The notes under the pieces are model-generated. The model saw nothing but the letters and a program-made list of their open reading frames with translations, made no database searches and was not told the origin of the DNA. Shown one piece after another: positions 61,862 through 64,000 of a stretch of 64,000 nt of DNA. The position numbers and the translations under genes are program-made. Source of the stretch: Firmicutes bacterium UBA5493 (GTDB lineage Bacteria; Bacillota; Limnochordia; Darwinibacteriales; Darwinibacteriaceae); contig DIPH01000020.1 of NCBI GenBank assembly GCA_002424045.1, forward strand, positions 37,262-101,261. The letters are read 5' to 3'. Numbering within the stretch: position 1 is the first letter of the stretch; the number at the start of each line of letters is the position of its first letter.

Positions 61862-63385
61862 CTAATTATCATCGCCCATTCCATAATGATGGATAAACTT
61901 AAGTGCTACATCTAAAGCATCTTCAGACTGTACCCAGAAGTCAGGCAAGAATCCAATGCCCTCGCGGTCCACAAATTCACCGGATTCCACATCTAACTTG
62001 AGATTTGTGCTCCAATGCGTCCCTATGTAGGAATTAGGCAATTTGCCTTTGACTGGGTCGCCCGCTATGCCTGAAGTATTCGTTCCTATAAAGACTACAT
62101 TTTCTATCTGCCTCAAATATCTAACAAAACCCTCGCCAGCCGATGCAGACAATGAGTCCATGAGCACTACGACTTTTGTAGGATTCGAAATAGGGGCGGT
62201 TCCAGAGGATGATCGAACCCGGGACCAGCCAGTTTGCATGACAGGAAAAAGCGAGTCGATCATCCAACGAGGTTCGCCTTCCTTAGAATGTCTGGCCAAA
62301 TGGCGGGTTGTATTTGTCCGCAATTGCACCCATACTTGGGCTGGAGCCTCGGCCCAATCGCCGATAAACCTATGCAACCAATGTTCGATGTTGCTAGTCA
62401 ATCCGCCTGGGTTGGATCGTAAATCGATGATAAACACTTCTTCATTTCTAAGTTCAAGGGCATCGTCCAGAAATTGTCCCAATCCAGGGCCAACAAAACC
62501 GAATTGTTGCAGATCGATTACGGGTACCCCCTCAAGCTCATAACGCGTATAACTTCCATCGGGGATTTGTCTGGTTCTAACTTCTTTCTTTAATGGAACG
62601 AAATCCTTCCTTCTTGCATCCTTTGCACGCAAACTAATTTCTAGCCGTTCATGATCCGCCGCTCTGTTTTGTTCATCCGCTAATATACCGATCCGATAGA
62701 CAATTTCGCCTGACACGTTTAGTGATGGCCACAAGTATGGTTCTGCACTTTCACCATTTATTAGTTCTACGTATTCTCTGAGCTCATCTGTTTTTAGATA
62801 GTATCCATGATCATCCCTGAAGAACGCATAGTCGAAATTCATGTACATGCTTTGGGGTCGAAAATAGACCTGAGTCCCTATGGCAAAGTGGCCATCATTA
62901 ATGAAGTTGAGGCAATCGTAGATCAGGTTATCGAGTGCTGCTCAGGGAAACTCATCAGGGAACTCTGTTTGCAGTTCTTCTATCATCCTCTGTTTTGCCA
63001 TCTGAAAGCGCTCGTCACCTCCAAAATACTGATAGCCTGCATATCCGTATTTCAAGAGTGAAAACAGATGTTCAACATCTTCCAAGGCCTCTTGCTTAGA
63101 TATTATTCTCTTCGGAAGCCCGAAACCCAGGGCTTCTCGATGCGGGGCTGGTTCATCAACCAATGAACCGAAGGGGTAGAGGAATTTTGCGAATTCATCT
63201 TTCATTGCTTCCATGTCAAGATCTCGGTCATACCCTGGACGATTTAGGTTGGTAATTTTCTGAACATCTTCATCCCAATTGGCGCGCCCTTGCCCCCAGG
63301 CATAGACCCGTAACGAGAAGCATAGTGCCAAAGACATGAGGACAACGGCAACCATTAGCCACTTACCCAACGCACCTCTTTCCAT
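61862..63385 (-). pseudogene. S41-family peptidase gene interrupted by one in-frame TGA
   Basis: Two open frames read as one protein. The first part (63385-62942, 147 residues) has a membrane or signal helix at about 10-28 and an unrecognised N-terminal domain. It ends at TGA 62944-62942, and the same frame continues at once without another stop (AALDNLIYDCLNFINDGHF) into the second part. That part holds the S41 (tail-specific protease) core with IIDLRSNPGGLTSNIEHWL and the catalytic serine region VVVLMDSLSASAGEGF. There is no frameshift: the parts are exactly in phase. Translation may also restart at ATG 62848, but the serine-protease core would then lack its membrane anchor. The gene sits between rarA and the Rrf2 gene, where Bacillus has none. 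Confidence 0.75.
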
Positions 63386-63475
63386 GCATACTCATCCCTT
63401 TCACTTTATCGTTAATTGCCATATTTTGTCTACTTCTGTGTCATCCACACTATTCCTCTTTTGAACTCCAAGGCG

Positions 63476-63505
63476 TTGACAGTTAAGCTAGCGTTGTGCT
63501 ATCAT
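63476..63505 (+). promoter_or_regulatory. Sigma-A promoter of the Rrf2-family gene
   Basis: A perfect TTGACA (63476-63481), an 18-base spacer and TATCAT (63500-63505), with the start expected near 63512. Confidence 0.78.
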
Positions 63506-63513
63506 AAACTCGT

Positions 63514-63546
63514 ATTCAATTCCTACGAATTTAGTGGGAAATGAAT
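63514..63546 (+). promoter_or_regulatory. Inverted repeat, candidate autoregulatory operator
   Basis: ATTCAATTCC (63514-63523) and GGAAATGAAT (63537-63546) are inverted copies with one mismatch, separated by 13 bases. They begin at the predicted transcription start and end 16 bases before the Rrf2 start codon, where a repressor would block transcription. Confidence 0.5.
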
Positions 63547-63562
63547 TAGAGGAGAGTGTTTT

Positions 63563-64000
63563 ATGAGAGTATCCACAAGGGGGGAGTACGGGGTTCGAGC
63601 CATGTTTGATTTGGCTCTCCATTTCGGATCAGGACCAATTGCTCTGAAGACAATAGCGGAGCGACAGCGAATCTCAGAAAGCTACCTAGAACAGCTTATG
63701 GCAGCCCTGCGCAAGGCGGGGCTAGTGACAAGCAAACGTGGAGCCCAAGGAGGCTACGAGTTAGCGGCTACTCCCACCAATGTAACAATTGGAGAGATTA
63801 TCCGGGTTCTAGAAGGACCTATTACTCCTTTGGATTGCCTGGAGACCGATACGGGGACGGGACCTTATTGCCAGGCTCCAGATCGCTGTGTATTGCGCAG
63901 TCTTTGGAAAGAGCTCCAAGATAGTATGACACAGGTACTTGATAATACGACATTAGAAGATTTAAGGCAGGAAGCCTACAGACTCGAGGTGGCGGAACAA
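63563..64000 (+). CDS. Rrf2-family transcriptional regulator (CymR/IscR type), 3' truncated
   Basis: Rrf2 regulators control cysteine or iron-sulphur metabolism. The visible 146 residues start MRVSTRGEYGVRAMFDLAL and contain the winged helix with ISESYLEQLMAALRKAGLVTSKRGAQGGYEL, the wing and a linker helix. Three cysteines in LDCLETDTGTGPYCQAPDRC are placed like the IscR cluster ligands, though spacing differs. The frame is still open at the window edge. Position after rarA equals that of cymR in Bacillus, where a cysteine desulphurase gene follows. ATG 63563 follows AGAGGAGAG. CymR or IscR function cannot be decided here. Confidence 0.9.
   Translation, partial: MRVSTRGEYGVRAMFDLALHFGSGPIALKTIAERQRISESYLEQLMAALRKAGLVTSKRGAQGGYELAATPTNVTIGEIIRVLEGPITPLDCLETDTGTGPYCQAPDRCVLRSLWKELQDSMTQVLDNTTLEDLRQEAYRLEVAEQ

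Noticed and set aside
62942..62990. Selenocysteine insertion at the S41 in-frame TGA
   Set aside because: No stable hairpin with the usual apical features follows the TGA, and S41 peptidases are not known selenoproteins. A nonsense mutation or sequence error is simpler.
1..64000. Mobile elements, CRISPR arrays, tRNA or rRNA genes
   Set aside because: No transposase or integrase gene, no regular repeat-spacer pattern, and no tRNA-like cloverleaf or rRNA sequence was seen while reading the gene gaps.

Overview
The window is a 64 kb stretch of an endospore-forming, Gram-positive-type (Firmicutes) chromosome, probably from an anaerobe. Spore evidence is direct: an alpha/beta-type SASP, its germination protease GPR, SpoIIP, the YqfC/YqfD pair and a GerMN-domain protein. 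The anaerobe inference rests on an Rnf-type operon and on oxygen-independent radical-SAM haem-type enzymes (HemW, HemZ). Starts at GTG and TTG are common, Shine-Dalgarno sites are strong, and TGA is used as a normal stop. I cannot name the species; it looks like a deep clostridial or limnochordial lineage. I saw no tRNA, rRNA, CRISPR array, insertion sequence or prophage.

Layout. (1) 1-38,061 follows the Bacillus subtilis yqeL-to-era order: LCP protein (cut by the edge), rsfS, yqeM, then an inserted SASP gene and rnf operon, comEA-comEC, holA, rpsT, gpr, GerMN protein, spoIIP, murJ, lepA, hemW, hrcA-grpE-dnaK-dnaJ with a perfect CIRCE, prmA, rsmE, mtaB, HIT, rpsU, nfeD, floA, a small acidic membrane protein, a Gfo/Idh/MocA oxidoreductase, yqfC, yqfD, phoH, pgpH, ybeY, dgkA, cdd, era. 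(2) 38,062-39,844 is a sigI-rsgI sigma/anti-sigma pair at the join. (3) 39,853-64,000 follows the second Bacillus block queA-to-cymR: queA, tgt, yajC, a secreted unknown, an HD protein, secD, secF, hpt (minus), recJ, apt, relA, dtd, a metallo-beta-lactamase-fold hydrolase, hemZ, a parvulin-TPR protein, hisS, aspS, a holin-like protein (minus), a 6S RNA, tcdA, rarA, a broken S41 peptidase gene (minus) and a truncated Rrf2/CymR-type regulator.

The most unusual locus is 2,693-6,992, a self-contained four-gene Rnf-like operon (rnfC, an rnfD-rnfG fusion, rnfE, rnfA) closed by a terminator with no rnfB. RnfE and RnfA contain no cysteine at all, so the four ligands of the intramembrane [2Fe-2S] cluster are missing, while the RnfC iron-sulphur motifs and three flavinylation motifs on the D-G fusion are kept. 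This suggests a rewired, RnfB-independent redox complex.

Other points: hemZ has no canonical start where homology wants one; the S41 peptidase is interrupted by one in-frame TGA; a terminator-like hairpin divides hrcA from grpE; and the yajC downstream leader can fold into competing hairpins. Most other genes are core functions in tight operons: ribosome maturation, protein quality control, tRNA and rRNA modification, secretion, stringent response and aminoacylation.
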